Of a stretch of DNA of 64,000 nucleotides, positions 12,401-27,800 are shown in pieces; position 1 is the stretch's first letter; each line of letters begins with the position of its first letter. The stretch lies in NCBI GenBank assembly GCA_013399855.1, contig VXAY01006963.1, forward strand, positions 34,640-98,639, written 5' to 3'. The position numbers and the translations under genes are program-made. Source of the stretch: Oxyruncus cristatus. Lineage: Eukaryota > Chordata > Aves > Passeriformes > Cotingidae. The notes beneath the pieces are model-generated. The model saw only the letters and a list, made by a program, of their open reading frames with translations, did no database searches and was not told the origin of the DNA.

Positions 12401-15400
12401 GCATTAATGTTTGTGCATGTATATTGCATTTGATGACAACACAGCTCTACATAAAATTCTATTATTTGAGAGCACTGGTCGTCAGATGTTTATAACTGAC
12501 TTATGTGAATGCAGATATAGTCTTTATGCATGCAACTGTATCCACTAACATAGTGAATTATTATGGATTTACACATGTCCTTGTTTGAAAATCATGCGGT
12601 AAGTCCAAACATGAATTGTTTGACCAGTACTTGAATATATACCAGAAATTAGGTATATTAAACATAAGCATATTAATTAACACAGAAGAAGAAATGTAAA
12701 GGTAAGGATCATGGTCAAGCAATAGTGACAATACTCCAACAAGATTATCCAGCAAATTGTGAAGAAATGATGGCTGATCAATCACCTAAAATACTTTTGC
12801 CAGTGGCACCATCACTGTAATGCGTTACATTGCAAGAGCCTTACAAGCTGTGGACAATGGAGGGTTTCCAACAAAGTTCAATACCTGTGCTTGCTACTGA
12901 AAATTCTGGGAAACACAGGAGCTTATTTGATTGAAATACAGTTACTTCAGCAGCTATGTACTCTACCAGGTACAGGAAATGGAATTCAAACAATGTTCCA
13001 CTATTATAACCTTTTTCCTTGAAACAGGATACTAATGTCAATAAGGATCCATAATGGATGAATTCAAGCACTTGTCTGTTTCTAACGTTGAATTCCAGTG
13101 AAGATGCATTGGAAACAAGGGCAGTTTGGCAGTTCTGCATAGAGGCATCACCTTTAAGGCAGTGGTATCTATTGAGCAGTCCCATGTATTCCTCCCAGTT
13201 ACTGACTGCTAGTGACTCCCAGGCCAGAGACAGCAGTGCTTTGGGAGACTGCACTGGTTCCACACCAAAAGCCATGCCTGCAGAAACACAAATTCAGATG
13301 CTGGAAGAATGGAAAGCACAAGGAGGTACCTCCACATAAGCGAGGGCATGGCCTGAAGCTTCTCATGGCCCTGTGGTGGCAGCTGGTTCAGATGCCAAGC
13401 CTCAGCCATCACAGCTCCCTCAGCACTTGTTTTAATCAGCTGGGAAAGAAAGGCCACACAAGCCTCACAACACATCAGAGAGTGAGAAGAGCCTTACAAA
13501 ACTCTTAACTGTTAGTAAGAAGCATTCTGTGGTCCGTTTATTTTTCTTTATAGTCTTAACAAGTAGCAAGTTCTTGCAAAAAGTTTCAGTAGAACAGTGT
13601 GAAAGATTAAAAAACCCCAGAATGCTAATAAGCCCTATGGAGAAATTTTCAAGAGAGATCTATGCTTTGGTTTCAGAGTCAGACCAACAAAGAAGTCTGG
13701 TATTACAATTAAATACCAGAGAGCAGCTCACTCTGAGATTTGAGGACTGTAACCTTGCCTTGGCATTTGCATTTTCAGATAATCTAATGTTATTTACCAA
13801 AGAACAGTGTACAGAACTGCCCAACTGCCATTAGCAAAACGTTTCACCGGGCAGGGATGAAGAAAAGGTGAGAATGAAGACAAAGTAAGTGTCACTCTGT
13901 GTCTCAGATAAATCAAGGACTGCAATACATTGTAAATTCAGCTGCAACAGTCGGAAGAGAAGAATACCTCTCCTTAGACCCTACTGACCTGAGATGATTT
14001 AGTTTGGCTATAGCTAAATCCTATTAGAGGCTGAAAGCACCACTAAAACTGTCCAGGAGGAAGAGCAGTTCAGGGCTCAACTATGTTCTCCAGTACTGGT
14101 TTCATTAACACATTTTAAAACACAACATGGAAAAATATGGAAGACATTCAAGCTTCAGTGAATTTGACACATTACAAGTGGCTTAGTAAGTCTGTCAACT
14201 TTACTTGTCTCTTATGAGATGTCATCAGTCAGGCAGATTGCAGACTCAGAATACCACAGAAACCTCAGCAGCTTGGGAAAACGAAATCCGGGAGAAATGA
14301 AGGCAGGTGAAGACTATTGTAGCAGTAGAAAAAGGAATGTCTGGGCCCACCAACACTATCAGCCTTCACGCTCACAAGAAGCCCATTTATATGGAAGCAG
14401 AAAAATGTCTGAGACTTAAGATTTATTGCAATATGAATGACCCCAGAGCTATGAAAAATAAGAGGGAAATGATGTCTGCTGGAGCCCTTACATGGCTGGA
14501 GTACAACCGGAAAGCTGAATGAAAATACCACCATTTTAAGATCCTTCAATACTATGCAACCAGCACAGTCTGCTTATTCCGTTGGCCAGCAGGTGCCGGT
14601 TATGAACTGGAGAACGAAGTGGCAACTGCATTTAGATGCTCTCTGTTAACAGAACACTGAAGATTTTAGCCACAGAAGGAGATATACAGATCTGTATTGA
14701 AAAAAATGGTTTATCGTATCTGCTGTCGCTCCTCTCTTTACTCGATCTTCAACGGAGAAAGACCTGACTAAAGCAAAACAGCCTTCTTGGGGCATCTCAA
14801 TTACAGCATATAACCCTTATGGACAAACAGTACTCTGGCAATACACTTCCAGACTTCTAATACCTTTGTAAAGCATCCATATTTCTACTGTGATCCTACA
14901 TCAGTAATACCTAGCGACAAGAACTTATCCAAGGGCTTATTCCAAAGGATGACAATAGCAGGAGTTTTCAAGAGAGCCTGACCTTTTGACTCCAGGCAGT
15001 CCTAGAGTACTGCCCAAAAGACAAAGCCAACATTTCCAGATTCCTCTGTGTGAGGTAGGTACTGACAAACATTGCCTATAAACTCAAAAAAGGGCATCTC
15101 AAACTGACTTCTACGGAAAAATGTATGAAACATTTTAATATGTGTGACACTTTACATAATAAGGCAGTCATTTTTTCAGAAGGACAAATATATGCATAAT
15201 AAGATGAGGTCATTTATAGTCCAACCCACTGAATTTAGATGGATCAGAATAAAACCTGAATGTTACTTCATTTTATCCCAGCTACACATAATATGTTGAA
15301 AAGAGACATAAATTACCTGCATAAATCAACACTGTAACTGAGACCAGGAAAATACTTTGCCCAGATACTTTCCAGTATATAAGTATATATGTATATAAGA

Positions 15401-18400
15401 AACAATCTGATTGATAAAGTATCATGTGCATGGTGACTATGAGGGAAGTTTTGGGGTGCCAGGAGAACTTACTCCCCTCTCCATCCCCATTCATAAAGCT
15501 GTGCCAGCAGCACTCTCGGGCTAAGAAGAATAAGGGGCAACTGTGTGAAAAGGTGTGAAACAAACTAATCCATAAACACGATGTGCCAGGACTAGGCAGA
15601 ACAAAGCTTTGATTTGAGATAGAAAGTCTTACTTTATAATGTACTAATGCTCCTGAAAGAAATCTGTGATCTTTTCACCCTTCACTGACACAAAAATGAA
15701 TACCTGTCCTTGAGCTGCTTTCTTAATCAACTAAGAATTCTTTTAAGACAAAGCAAAATGAAAGTAGGGAGAGAAAGAATACAGTGATGGTGTCTGGCTT
15801 GAGGAAAGTTTACTTGCAGAGATAAGCAGCGTAGCAAACCCCCAAAGCAACAGAGTGTAGAAGACTATATTCCTTCATAACAGTTTAATGTTTTTAATAG
15901 CAGCTGCTAATCATGTTTCACACTTATTAATTTAATATTTCATAAAGCCCTATTTCTATAATTTATTGAAAGGGAAGCGATAATGCCTGTACTGGGAAGG
16001 AATTCTGTACATAATATTCTATCAGATTAAACCTCAGTAGCTTTATGAATTATGAGCTGTCAGACACCTTTTCATCTGCTACAGAGCATACTTAGAAATA
16101 GAAGCTATAATTAAGACAATGTATGTCCTTTGTTGGCTTCATCTGAAGCAGAGATAATCTTTAAAAAGCAGCCTGTAGTTAAAACAGTATTCTGGTTCCC
16201 TCTACAGGTGAGCTTTTGCACTGCTTCTTTTCAAAACAGAACTGAATTTAAGGCTTTAAATGGCTGCAACTATTTACAACTATTATTAAGATGATTAGAA
16301 ATCATGAGCAGTACTGTTCTGAGGAAAAGAATATTAGCTAAGTACAATATTCTGCCATGCAGTACACTGTATTATAACGCCATATATAATGCATAAACTA
16401 TTTTGCAAAAGAAACCCCCACTTCCAAAAAAAACAAGGAAGAGGTGGGAAAACTACCTCCTTATTCAACTGTTCTTTCAAGGAGCTGTGAGATAAACAGA
16501 GTAAAATAAGAAATAAGCAGGAATGTAGTAAAAGGCATCTTTCTACTTCTAAGCTGAGGAAGGCACTCAATAAACTGAGGAGCACAGAGGGGGTTCAGCA
16601 CAGGCACCACTGGAGCTCTACCCCAAGCAGGCTGGAAGTGGGACTTCAACACTGCTGCCTTTCAGGAAAGGTGTATCTTACCTCCATCACACGGTCTGGA
16701 GTCCTGGCACACCTTGAGGGTTCCCATGCTTTTCTCAGGTGTGGCAGATTGACAAAGAAATCCTTAGCCCTCACTCTCGGGGATCACCCCAAGCCCTGTG
16801 TGACATGCAGAAGCACAGCAGTAGCAGTGTTCTCACATTCCTGATGAGCATCACTTTAAATGGGAGGACAAGTTAATGTCTCTAAACAGAACAAGCCAGC
16901 AAAAATCTCAGAGCATGATTCGAAGGCAGAAAAAAATATTTTAATAAGCCAACACCTGCTTTTCTTGTCTTGTTGACATCTGCAGGTTCCCTGACAGGAG
17001 TTTACAGTCAGAGATATTAGCAGATGAGAGGTAAACTGTGGTGTAGGGTACCTAGTTACTGCATCACCACAAGCAAGAAGATGATGAGAGAGATGACAGA
17101 AAGGGAAGAACAGGGCAGGGTCAACCAAGTAGGTGGATCAGTAAAGTGCAAAATACTACCTTTTTCATCAAGTGAGGCTTGCTATATTCCCTCCTCCTTC
17201 TTCAGGATTGCTGCTCCAGGGCTAGAAAAGGGCTGAGCTCTGCAAGAATTTGAGTAACTCTGCCAAGTTCTCCTGAGAGACACTAACTGACAATTACAGC
17301 TTCTGGCAGTGGTTTGACATGAAACCGTACATGGTATCAAGAAGGAAAAGATGTAACACTGAATATTCAAGTGTAGTATGGATAGCACAGGCATGAGGAC
17401 AAACAGCACATTCCACTGGCAGTTGCATCTGCTCACTTACTTGCCAGGTTCCAAGTGCTTCAGTATTATTTTTGCCATTAAAAATCCAGATATTAGTAGT
17501 AATGTGCAGAAATCCTTATTAGAATTGGAACAAAATTTTGATAGATCTCTACAAACAATAGCTCCCTTACTGAATTAGCATTAGCTAAGCATTCCTTTAG
17601 AACTGGTGCCAGCTGCCTTCTCACAAACTACTGCATCTTTTCCAAGGATATTAAAGCCATGATTTCTATTAACTTCTGCACTCTAGACTTCTTTTTTAAT
17701 AAAGCAACGGAAAACTCTAGTAAACATGTAATTTATTTTAAAGTGACTAGATTAAGGTAATACATTTACATGGTATTTTGCTACAGTCAAGCTATAAGGA
17801 ATCAGCTGTCAAAGCTCCCCTCTACCTGTTGTCTGCTATACTACACTGACACATAAAACTACATTATAAGAACATCAAGACCACAAGGTCAAGCACTCAA
17901 AACCTAAGACCACAAAGAACTAACATTGCATGTGCAATTTCAGTTGATGGTTTAATCTCTTTTTGCATAATAATACAGCATTTTTGCCATGAAATTACGC
18001 TGCGCATTTCAGTGCACAAAGGCCAGTGCTCTCAAGGGACAAAACTCAGCTGAAGAGCTGAGTTATTTATTACCTGGAGCATTATCCATGTTGTACAAGG
18101 ACACATGGTCATTCAGTAGTCTTATATTCTCCTGTTTATTTTCCTCTTCAAACCTGAATTTTCTATCATCTCAACACGGCTTCTCATGCAAAAATACTTT
18201 AGTCCAAAATTTGTTCTTTAGTTCTTCCCAGCAAGTGGGAAAGGAAATATGTATTTGGTTATACCTGGGAACCTTTGACACACAGGAGAGAGGCAGCTGC
18301 CTACCTTTTAAGGGAAGACATAGTGAGGTCCATCTGAAGAGGCACTTGAAAATTTTGCTTCTGTACAGCCAGTGGACAGTCATGGTGACATGATTTCAAT

Positions 18401-21400
18401 GATTTCCATCAGGTAAAACTTCACAGATAGAGTTAGTTCCTGTGCTGGAACTGTTTTTACCCAAAAACCAGTCGCATGTATTTCCTTCTAAATAGTCTGG
18501 TGCTAACCTACAAAGATTACTAACCTTTCCTTTCCACATAAACATGGTGATGGTTAGAAATGGTGCCCCGGAAGCATCTGCTCTTTATAACCAAGACAAG
18601 ACTACTGGCATGAACGTTCACTGTGGGATACTGGGATTGCTGTAACACTGTTGAGAATCACCTGTCCCATCTGTAAAGGATCCTTGTTCCTTATTGCTGT
18701 TTCCTTTTTTTTTTATACCGTAAAATTTTTTATGCAAGGCCATTACTGGTTTGTGACAATAACTCCATTTCAAGAGCATATTTAAAACGCTCTCTTTTTC
18801 CATCATGGCTAGGCTTCGAGAACAAAGATTTGAGACCCTCTCTTCTTATTCAATAATCAAAATACATAAAAATTCAGGGTAGTATGGTGTTCTACTCTGA
18901 AAGAATGCTTTGTTTTGCTACCTTTTTCCTGTAGAGAAATTAATGGGGGGGGGAGGGGAATGCCAACAAATCTGCCTGAAACTATCCACAGGCAAGCAAT
19001 CTAGAGGAAAAGAATGGGCTCTTCACTACTGAAAGAAAAAGATAATATGTATTACTGTGCTTGAGAAGTCAAGTTGTTTAGAAGATTTACATAAAAGAAC
19101 TGCAGAAGCTGCTGACAGGTCCTTCATCTTCTGGGAATTATGGGAAACATTTGTAAGTACACTGAATGTTGAAAATAAGGAGTGTAGAGCAGTTGCCCAG
19201 AAAAAATATGCAAACAATGATAACAGCTCTCCAGCACCAGGACTTTTATTCAAGAAACTAACACATTTCAAAGCAAGTATTTTTCCTTGTCTTAAAAAAA
19301 AAAAAAAAAAAAAGCTTAGGGCTGTAGCTGCAGCAACAAAATACAGCAATGCTGAAAGGTAGTCTTATAAGAAAGTAAAACTGGGTTAATCCTTACAGCC
19401 ATTAAACCATGGGGTGATTTAACACAGATACAGAAACAACATTATTAGGAAAATCCTAGACTGAATCTGCAGAGAGTTAATCCCACCATTCTCTTTAACT
19501 TCAGATGAAGAAGAAAGCTCAAAGTCTGTATGTAATAACATTTTTTGAGCCACATCATACTCCTGTTGAGACTTCTCTGCATAGCAATGTCACTGTTATT
19601 TTCTAATTGTAATGTATTTCATATATAGATGCTATACAAAAAAGGATGTCATGGAATATGAAGTACATGTACCACTGTTTGTTCATACTCCACTGCTGAA
19701 GTAACTTTAATTTATACCTTAGCACTTCAGGTGGTGAATGAATTTTATATACCTTAACAGAGCAGTAGGGGCTCAATGGGCTGACTAACTGTAACTGTTA
19801 AAGACCTTCATTTGTGTACTGCCTAGCACATGGTGTTGCAGAAATTCATAAAGTGAAAAACCTGCTTATAGGAAGTGTATAAAAAAATTGAAAATAACCA
19901 CAAATACAGTGCTGATGAAAAACTGCCTATGTTTTCACATCACCATCTGCAAGCCAAAGATTAACATAAGAAGGTATGGAACAGGATTTCAGTCTGCACT
20001 GGGAATATTCATTTGCAGAGAGACCAAAAGCCATAGACAAAGCCTCTCTAAGAAAACCCAAGCATAATTGCGAGCACTTAAAATCTAAGAAATCCTTTTG
20101 CAACCTCCATACAACCCTACAGTGTTAGAGTGCCTTGTAGTCTAAAACAAAGAAAAATGTGTCCCTCTTGAAAACCAGCAGAGTGTTTTGAAAGAGTGAG
20201 AGAGGAGGATGAAATAAGGGAATGAAATATTTTGTAAGTGATATTGGAAAGTCTAAACTGCAGAAGGTCTTTGCAAACTAGAAAAAAACATGCTTCTGGT
20301 TAAGAAGTGACATGTTCCTCATGATCTTAAGATCAGTTGGATGAAATAAAAGCAGCTCTTTCAGAGATAAGTGAGGGACGCAGAAGCTCTTTTTATGTCC
20401 TGTACAAAGACCTGTTCCCTCCTTTCCTTATTTCTGCTACCAGGCAGCTGTCCTACACTGTCTTTCTCCATCACAATGGAATGTGCTGTAGATGTTCTCC
20501 AACTTCCCTATAGAAAATTCATGGGGAAGAGGATCAATGCTGTCTCTGAACTTAGAGGAGTACTAGGTGCATACATGAGCATGCCAACAAATACTAATCT
20601 CTTGTACATTTAAGTGCTGCTAGTGTATTGACCTTTTACAGGTCACACACATAAAAAACCCAAACCACTTTTTCCACCATCCTGCTCCTGACAAAAAAGT
20701 TAGCTGGTCTTCTAACCCATCCACATCTGCAAATATAGTGGTACTATTTATCTATACATCTATCTCTATTTCCACATATGTACAGAACTTAAAGCTATAA
20801 TCACTCAGTTGGCTCGGAATGTTAAATATAGGATGCAATAAAGGAGTAAAAATACATTCTTGACTTGCACAAGATGTGATCAAACATGTGAAAAGGCCTT
20901 CCAGCTATGACTCACTAAGAAGTGGGTGGAGGTTTGTGAAGCTGAAAAGCTGCTGGCTGGAAGGAACAAGTCTGCCTTCACACTGGCCAGCAAGGACTGG
21001 GAATTGGCTGCTATTCTGTCAAAATGCCAGTTATATCCTGGTTGTTTTCCAGCTATCCTACTGGGGGGGGAAAAAAAAAAAAGAAAAAAATGGAGAGAGG
21101 AGAAAAATAAGGAAGTCTCATACTTTAAATTTATGGGTTTTATTATGATTTTGCTCCATAGGAATCCCTTGGTCATCTTGACAGGAGAAAGAACCAGTTA
21201 CCTTCATTTGACCCTAGCAAAAGGAAACCTCTCTTTCTTATTTCATTTTACCTTTTTAAATGTATTTATTTATTTAAATGTGGGCCATGCCAAAAGGAAA
21301 AAGGGTATCTCACTTGACTCCCAGATGGAGAATCCTTCCAAAAGAGCCAGTTCCCTGTAGAGAACAGGAGGAAGAGGAACATATTAATTTTAAACTGACC

Positions 21401-21796
21401 TGATTTTTCTAACAGGCATATGACTCCTTGTTTTCAAGCATAGTTCCCATGAAATGCCTGCATGAAGCTGGAAAAACTTGCAATTTAATTAGCTCAGATG
21501 TGGCATCTTCAGAGAACTATACTGAGACTTTTACAAGATAAAGCTCCTCAAAAATGGCAGATGCAGCAGACAGCTAGTGTAATTCACCTGAGCTCTGCTA
21601 CACTACCACCTATTTCTTGCAGGACTCAAAATTGCTAAATAGCAACCTGCTGCCTCCCAAAGGATTCCAGTCTTTTGCAGTAGATGTGCCACCAATAGCC
21701 TCTCAAATAATTATTATAGAGATCAGTGTGAGCAATCCTCTAAGCCTAGGTTTTATTTTAAGGGAAATGCCCCTCTATCTTAGGGGTTTTTTTGGT

Positions 21797-21854
<58 letters not shown>

Positions 21855-24800
21855 GTATATTTCTTGATCTCTTGGGGGAGCCAGACCTTTTGCTTCTCTT
21901 TTTCTTGTTTCACTACATCAGTCTGCTTTTCACCAGTCAGCTTCCTGTATTTCGAACCTTGCTCTCAAACGGAGTATGAGACAAAGCAGGGGGGCTGGTT
22001 ATTATATAATGGCATTCAGCTAGGAGTGAACAATGCAAAGAACCAAGTGAATATGCTAATCTGTGATGCCTGAGATTGCAAAGGAAGCCAAATCCATCGA
22101 GAAAGTGTGAGGCCATGGGTGTAGACTTCTCTAGACACACATACACAACTTGCTTGGATGCTGCTTCCAAAACCTTGCAGATAGTTTTGTTCTAAACTCA
22201 GATGTATAAATCCTGGGTTGAGTTTTTTTTAAGTTTTTTTTTAACACGCCCCCACCCCTCCTCAAATAGCTACAAATTACTTATCATGAAATTAAATGCA
22301 GAAACTTAACACATAACAAACTTTCAGAGCATATTGTAGTGTCCATTTATGTCATGGTCTGACAGTGCCTTGTAAAGCCTTAAAGCCAGATGCCTTTTTT
22401 TTTTTTAAAAAAGATTTCAGACAAGCTGCAAATAGGTAACCAAATAATAGTTAGCATGACAGAAAACACTGTATTTTCCAGAACATTAACCTTACATTGA
22501 AATAAGAGAGCTCCATGCTTTTACTTCTGCATGGCTATCAACTTGAGCCTAAAAGAACAAACTGGAACCACATTTAAGTCTACTTTTTCCTGCTGGCTTT
22601 ATAGTTTCCCCATGTTTTCTGCACATTACACGTTCTTTCTCTTTTGCTCTCAGCATCTGGTGTCTCTCCTTCAGGCATTCTGTAATTCTGCCAACCAAAA
22701 AGCTTTGCTTTGAATAAGTAGATCTGCCAACTTAAACACCAGTCTCGTAAGGCAATCAAATAATGAAAGACACATGTATGTACTTGCACATAATCTGTCA
22801 AATACCTCTCTAGCCCACAACAAATAATTTTTGCAATTTGGGGTTTTCATAAGAGCATGCATTCATACATAGCTTTCAAAGATCAAAACCATGGTTCTTC
22901 AGAGCTCTGGGTCTTGTTTGTATGTTCAAACCCAATGACCCTGCAACTTCCATATCAGTATCCAGAAGATACTAACAATAAAAAACCTAAACTCACAAAG
23001 TTTGTGCAGACAACTTCATATGGAGTAAGTATGGCCTTCAATTTCTCCAATTTGGCATTTTTCTCTGATGCAAGACAGCACAGATTCCTCTATGGCAGAA
23101 CACTTCCCATGATTCTAACGTGTCTGGAAAGCTAATGAATAACCATTCCAGGTGTCAAGGATATTTTTCATAGCTCCCCCATTACTCATCTATTATCCAC
23201 ACTGAAGCTGTCTTCACTTTCACTTTCTAAACCAGTGTTTCCTGAAAAAGGAATGTAGGGTATGATGCCAGTAACGGAGTAATCCAGGAAAACCTTTGCA
23301 CTTTGTTGCAGTAGGATGAAATTGCACTGCAACCTCTTGATTAAGTAAGGCTGCAGTTTACTGCATGGCAGGATAAAGATGGGAGGAAAACCATCTTTCA
23401 GGCAAGCAAGTTACTGAGTGGTAGGTATTAGAACAGTAATTTACTATGTAATGTCATCATTCGCAGAAAATCCTGCATTGTGAATCACAGCCATGATGCA
23501 GTAAAAAACCCCAAAACTATTAGCAGCATAAAAACTGAAAGTAAGAGGTACTTAAAACATATGCACATCACTGAAGTGTGTGTTCTGTTGCAAGACATGT
23601 ACAACAACGTACTGAGAACTTGAAACTTTGGATTTGCAGAACTGGGAAACAAGTAAGCCAACACGACATTATGTCACCACATCAGTTGAATCTGTACTTT
23701 CACATACTGGTAATTTTTTCTGATTTTGATCCTTATATTTGTATTCCAACTGGTGCAGGCAGAGGTATGCCAGGAAGATTTGTTCTGCAAGGAACTGTCT
23801 TGGACATCCAGTACACAGTAACTGAAGCCACGCGAGGAGTGAGCAAACGGTACCTGCTCCTTGTGACAAACAAAGCCCTACAGAGTCAAACCTAATGCAG
23901 TTCTGGTTCCCAGTTTTAGTTATCTCAATGGAATGTAAGGGCTAGAGTTCTTAAGAGTTACTCCCCAGATTCAGCCTTTTGAAGTGTTTTTCCACATGAT
24001 CTTCCTATGACAAGGAGATTAACCTAAACTGTATTAAAGCCATAGTTATTTTTTTAGTTGTTTGGTCTACCTCATTCTTACAAGAATCATGATAGTATCT
24101 TTGCTCACAACAGTGTCCTGAAGATGACTTAATATTTGTGATTATGAAGTTCTGTGAAACGTTTATCAGTCATGTCACTGGAAAGAGCAGAAGAATCGCT
24201 AAGAAACCCGTTTCCAGAGAGAAGCCTGAAAGCTGTCAAGAACAGATGGCTTAAGACCCAAATGAAACAAGCTGAAAGAAGCAATTTTAGTTCGGTGAAG
24301 ACCTCGACAATGAACAAAGAAAGAATAAGTGGGAAAAGGGGTCAAACAACTATGTAATTAAAAACTGTATCCAATGGCATACTCTAAAAGAAGTTGTCTT
24401 ATATGTATAAACACAAGTTTTAGATGCAGTTTTGAAATCTTAACAAGGTTTTCCTACTGTAATGTGTAATCCATTGTCTATATGCATCAAGGTAATAAAA
24501 CTCTATTTCTTATAAATCTAATAATATGTTACAATTAGAGATGATAAAATTAAAACTGTCCCCATATTACTTCCTCAGTTATAAGAAACGCCCATTACCA
24601 TCACACTAGTTACTCAAAAGGCATCCCTAAAAAAAAAAAATCAGCCCTGCCAAAGTATCTATCAGCATAGAGCAAATTTTTCACATGTATCAGTGAAGAG
24701 TTCTGAATACAGTGGAAGAAAATAACTTGGTGAAAATAATCTCTATACTGTCATCACCAAATACAATGAAATACGTGTGTCCCAAATGAAAACATCTTAC

Positions 24801-27800
24801 TACTAAATTCCAAATTCATACCATATAATGGACATAAAAGAGATAAAAAGTAATGTACATAAATATGTACTAAATGAAAGAGTTTGGACTAACTAGTAAC
24901 ATGCTTTAAATTTACCTAGAAGTTAAAAGCTTGAAACAGAAATTACTGAGTGAAATTACATGCTCTGCATTAGCCCAGGACCTCAGAAAAGATGATCATA
25001 ACAGTGCTTCCCTTCCGTGTTTTCAAAAGTCTGGAAAGGACAGTCAGATGCTGCTCTTTCCATTGTTTATTGTGTAGTATTTCATTCACATTCATATTCT
25101 ATGTAATCTGATACACTGGAATCTCTTTCGAACAGAGCTAGGATTTGTGCTCCAAACCCTAAAGACAATGGGAATTTTGCTGAGAGAAGTAAGAGTAAGA
25201 ACTGTGGTATTTGTCCCAGTGCTGCTAAACCTGGACTATAGGTCTGATCCTGTTCCTTCTGAAGTCAAAATGGGTTTTGCCACCGTTTTAAGGGGAAGTA
25301 GAATAGTAATAGTAACCTGCTGCTTCGTGTGTGAACAATTCCTCCAAGATAATAAAAAAAATAAAAATAAATAATATCTTCAAGAACATCAGTACTTTAA
25401 AATAATTTCATTTTTAGTTTGCATCCAAAAGGATTTTGAATAAAGCATTTTAATACTCTGTTTAGAAGAGAGCAGTTCACATTAACAAGTGTGGGCATGT
25501 TCCATCTAAACCACCAGAAAATTTACCACAGTATTTGACTGACTGACTATTTACATCAAACAGACAATGAGATGAAAAAAAAAAAACCAAAACAACCATT
25601 CTCATCTTATTGGCGTGTTCTTACTGTGTCATAATAAACCCCTACATATTTGTCTTAGAGGAAACATCTGGAGAAAAAGGTTAACAGTTGGTAACTGTCT
25701 TCCTCTTTTTTGCTAAACTGTACAAGCAACTTAGTCCTGCATCTTAAATCATTGTGGAGGGCACCGAGAGCCCACTAGCCTTAGTGTAAGTTTCAAGAAG
25801 AGACTTTCAGCTTGCTAAGAAGCAAGATTTTATGCTACTGGCTCTGCAGTAAACATTGTTTAGCCAGTGATTTAATATAATCCCCAAAAATAATAACTGG
25901 ATTATGAAAATCTCTTAATTTGTAGTGGGCTGCAACTTACACAGGCTACCAGAAAGGTTTTGGAGTTATCAGCATGAAGCTTGGCCCAAGAGGAATTCAG
26001 AAAAACATGAAAATGCTGGGGAATAGACACTATTCTTCCAACCACAAGTATTAAGTTATAAAAACAGCAAAGAGAATTCAAACATTCATTCCTCTGTGCC
26101 CTTGAGAACCCCTCACTTGGTGAAAAGACGTCCTTTATTTTCAGATATTTCAGATGAAGTTTTTGCTATTTGCTGTTTTGAATATCTGTTCCTTAAAATT
26201 TTATCTGTTGACCAGGCCAGATTGCAAGGATCACCAAAAATCTTGTTATGCTTTGAACTGGCTTGGACTGGAGCAAAAGGCCTCCCTAAATCTTTTTTCT
26301 TCCCAAGAAAATTGCTTATCTAGGCCACTGACTAGCTACATTAGTCTAGCTGCAGAACAATGCAGCAGATTTGGACTGGCCAGAATATATTCTAAATTGT
26401 ACTTAAACATCTGTACAGATTTGACTCCAAAGTACCCAATATAACTTGCTTCAAAATGTTAAAGGATGACATTTTTTTATGTTTCTCTCAAGGCAATGGC
26501 CATATTTTGAGCAGTGTAATGATTATCAAACCAAAAATTAAAGACCATATTACAGTATAAGGCACAAAGCCTAGTAAGCCAAGAGTGCCCTTTTTCAGAG
26601 AAACTCTCAGAGGGTATCAACCCTCACAGAGGACCCCTGCATCAGCAGAGACAAGAAGACTAAGGGAGCAGATCACACCTCTCTGCACCCCATGGTGCCC
26701 CGGCACCTCACAACTCTCTGCAGACCATGTCAAGGCAAACGCTTCTCAAGTGTGTGACAGTCAACAAGGAGAAAAGTGGGGAATGATGGAGGGTTTTGCC
26801 ACAGCCTCTGTCAATCCTCAGATGTGCCAAGCACTTCTGTCTTGGCAAAATGACAATTGAAGGGTAAGGTCATAAACACAACAGATATTTTCATATCTCC
26901 ATCCAAGCACAACACATGAACACTTGCAAATTAGCACTAGAGAACTGGAAGGTTTGATCACAGGATTGAACAACATGTGCAAGTAGGAAAAGAACTGTGA
27001 ATTTTTTCTCTTTAACTGCTTATTTCTGGAATGTTCCTGGATAGAAATATAATGAAACCAGACACAGCTGTGCAGCCTTATCTACCATGATGCATAATTA
27101 GTGGTTTCATTCATTAATTCCCTAATTTAAGTGCTTTCATCTACCTCCGCCAAAAGCAGCTTAGGAAGAAGGCTTGGAAATAAAAAGGTAACACCACAAA
27201 CTAAAAGCTTTCCCTTTGAGACAGACTGCTGGAGAAGCCATAATATGCTTTGAAATATGGATTTGCAGTATAACACTCAAATTTTTCTTTGCCAAGAATA
27301 ATCCTCCATGTTTATCTGCTATCTACCAATCTTGTCCAAGTAGGAAGAAGAGATCTTAGACCAGGCTGTGCTACTCTTCCTTCCCAGCTAGTGAGCAGGA
27401 GGTTGTGACACAGGAGTTTCCAGCATGCTCCACTGAACAAATCTAACCCCACGGGGGAGAAAGAGCAAGGTAGAGACCCCTTGAATTACACCAATCTAAT
27501 ATGCTTGAGTGGAATAGTTTGGCTTTTGGCCAGTATCTTTACCTTTTTAAGTGTGTACCTCTTTTACAATGAAGCATGGAAACTTTCAAAGAAAGCAGAG
27601 TTAACTTTGGTTTCCTACCATATAAGTACTAAAAAAAAAAAAAAAAAAGAAAAAAGCTTCTGCAGGAGCATCTTCCCATCCCAGATGCCACCACATGATT
27701 TACCAGCGCAGATGGAAACTGGCATGTTTGGACCTACCAAAGTTGGATTTCACTTCTTGAGTTCAACATTCACAATCTCCAGTGAAGAAATTATCTCAGA

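Noticed and set aside
13529..13834. 101-codon plus-strand ORF with a plausible soluble composition
   Set aside because: No domain recognised, antisense to PIK3R1, and no supporting signals. It may belong with the unidentified segment next to it but cannot be supported alone.
19057..19362. Open frame ending in poly(A), resembling a processed pseudogene
   Set aside because: No homology recognised, no target duplication, and the A20 run is read as part of the frame (poly-lysine), which points to chance.
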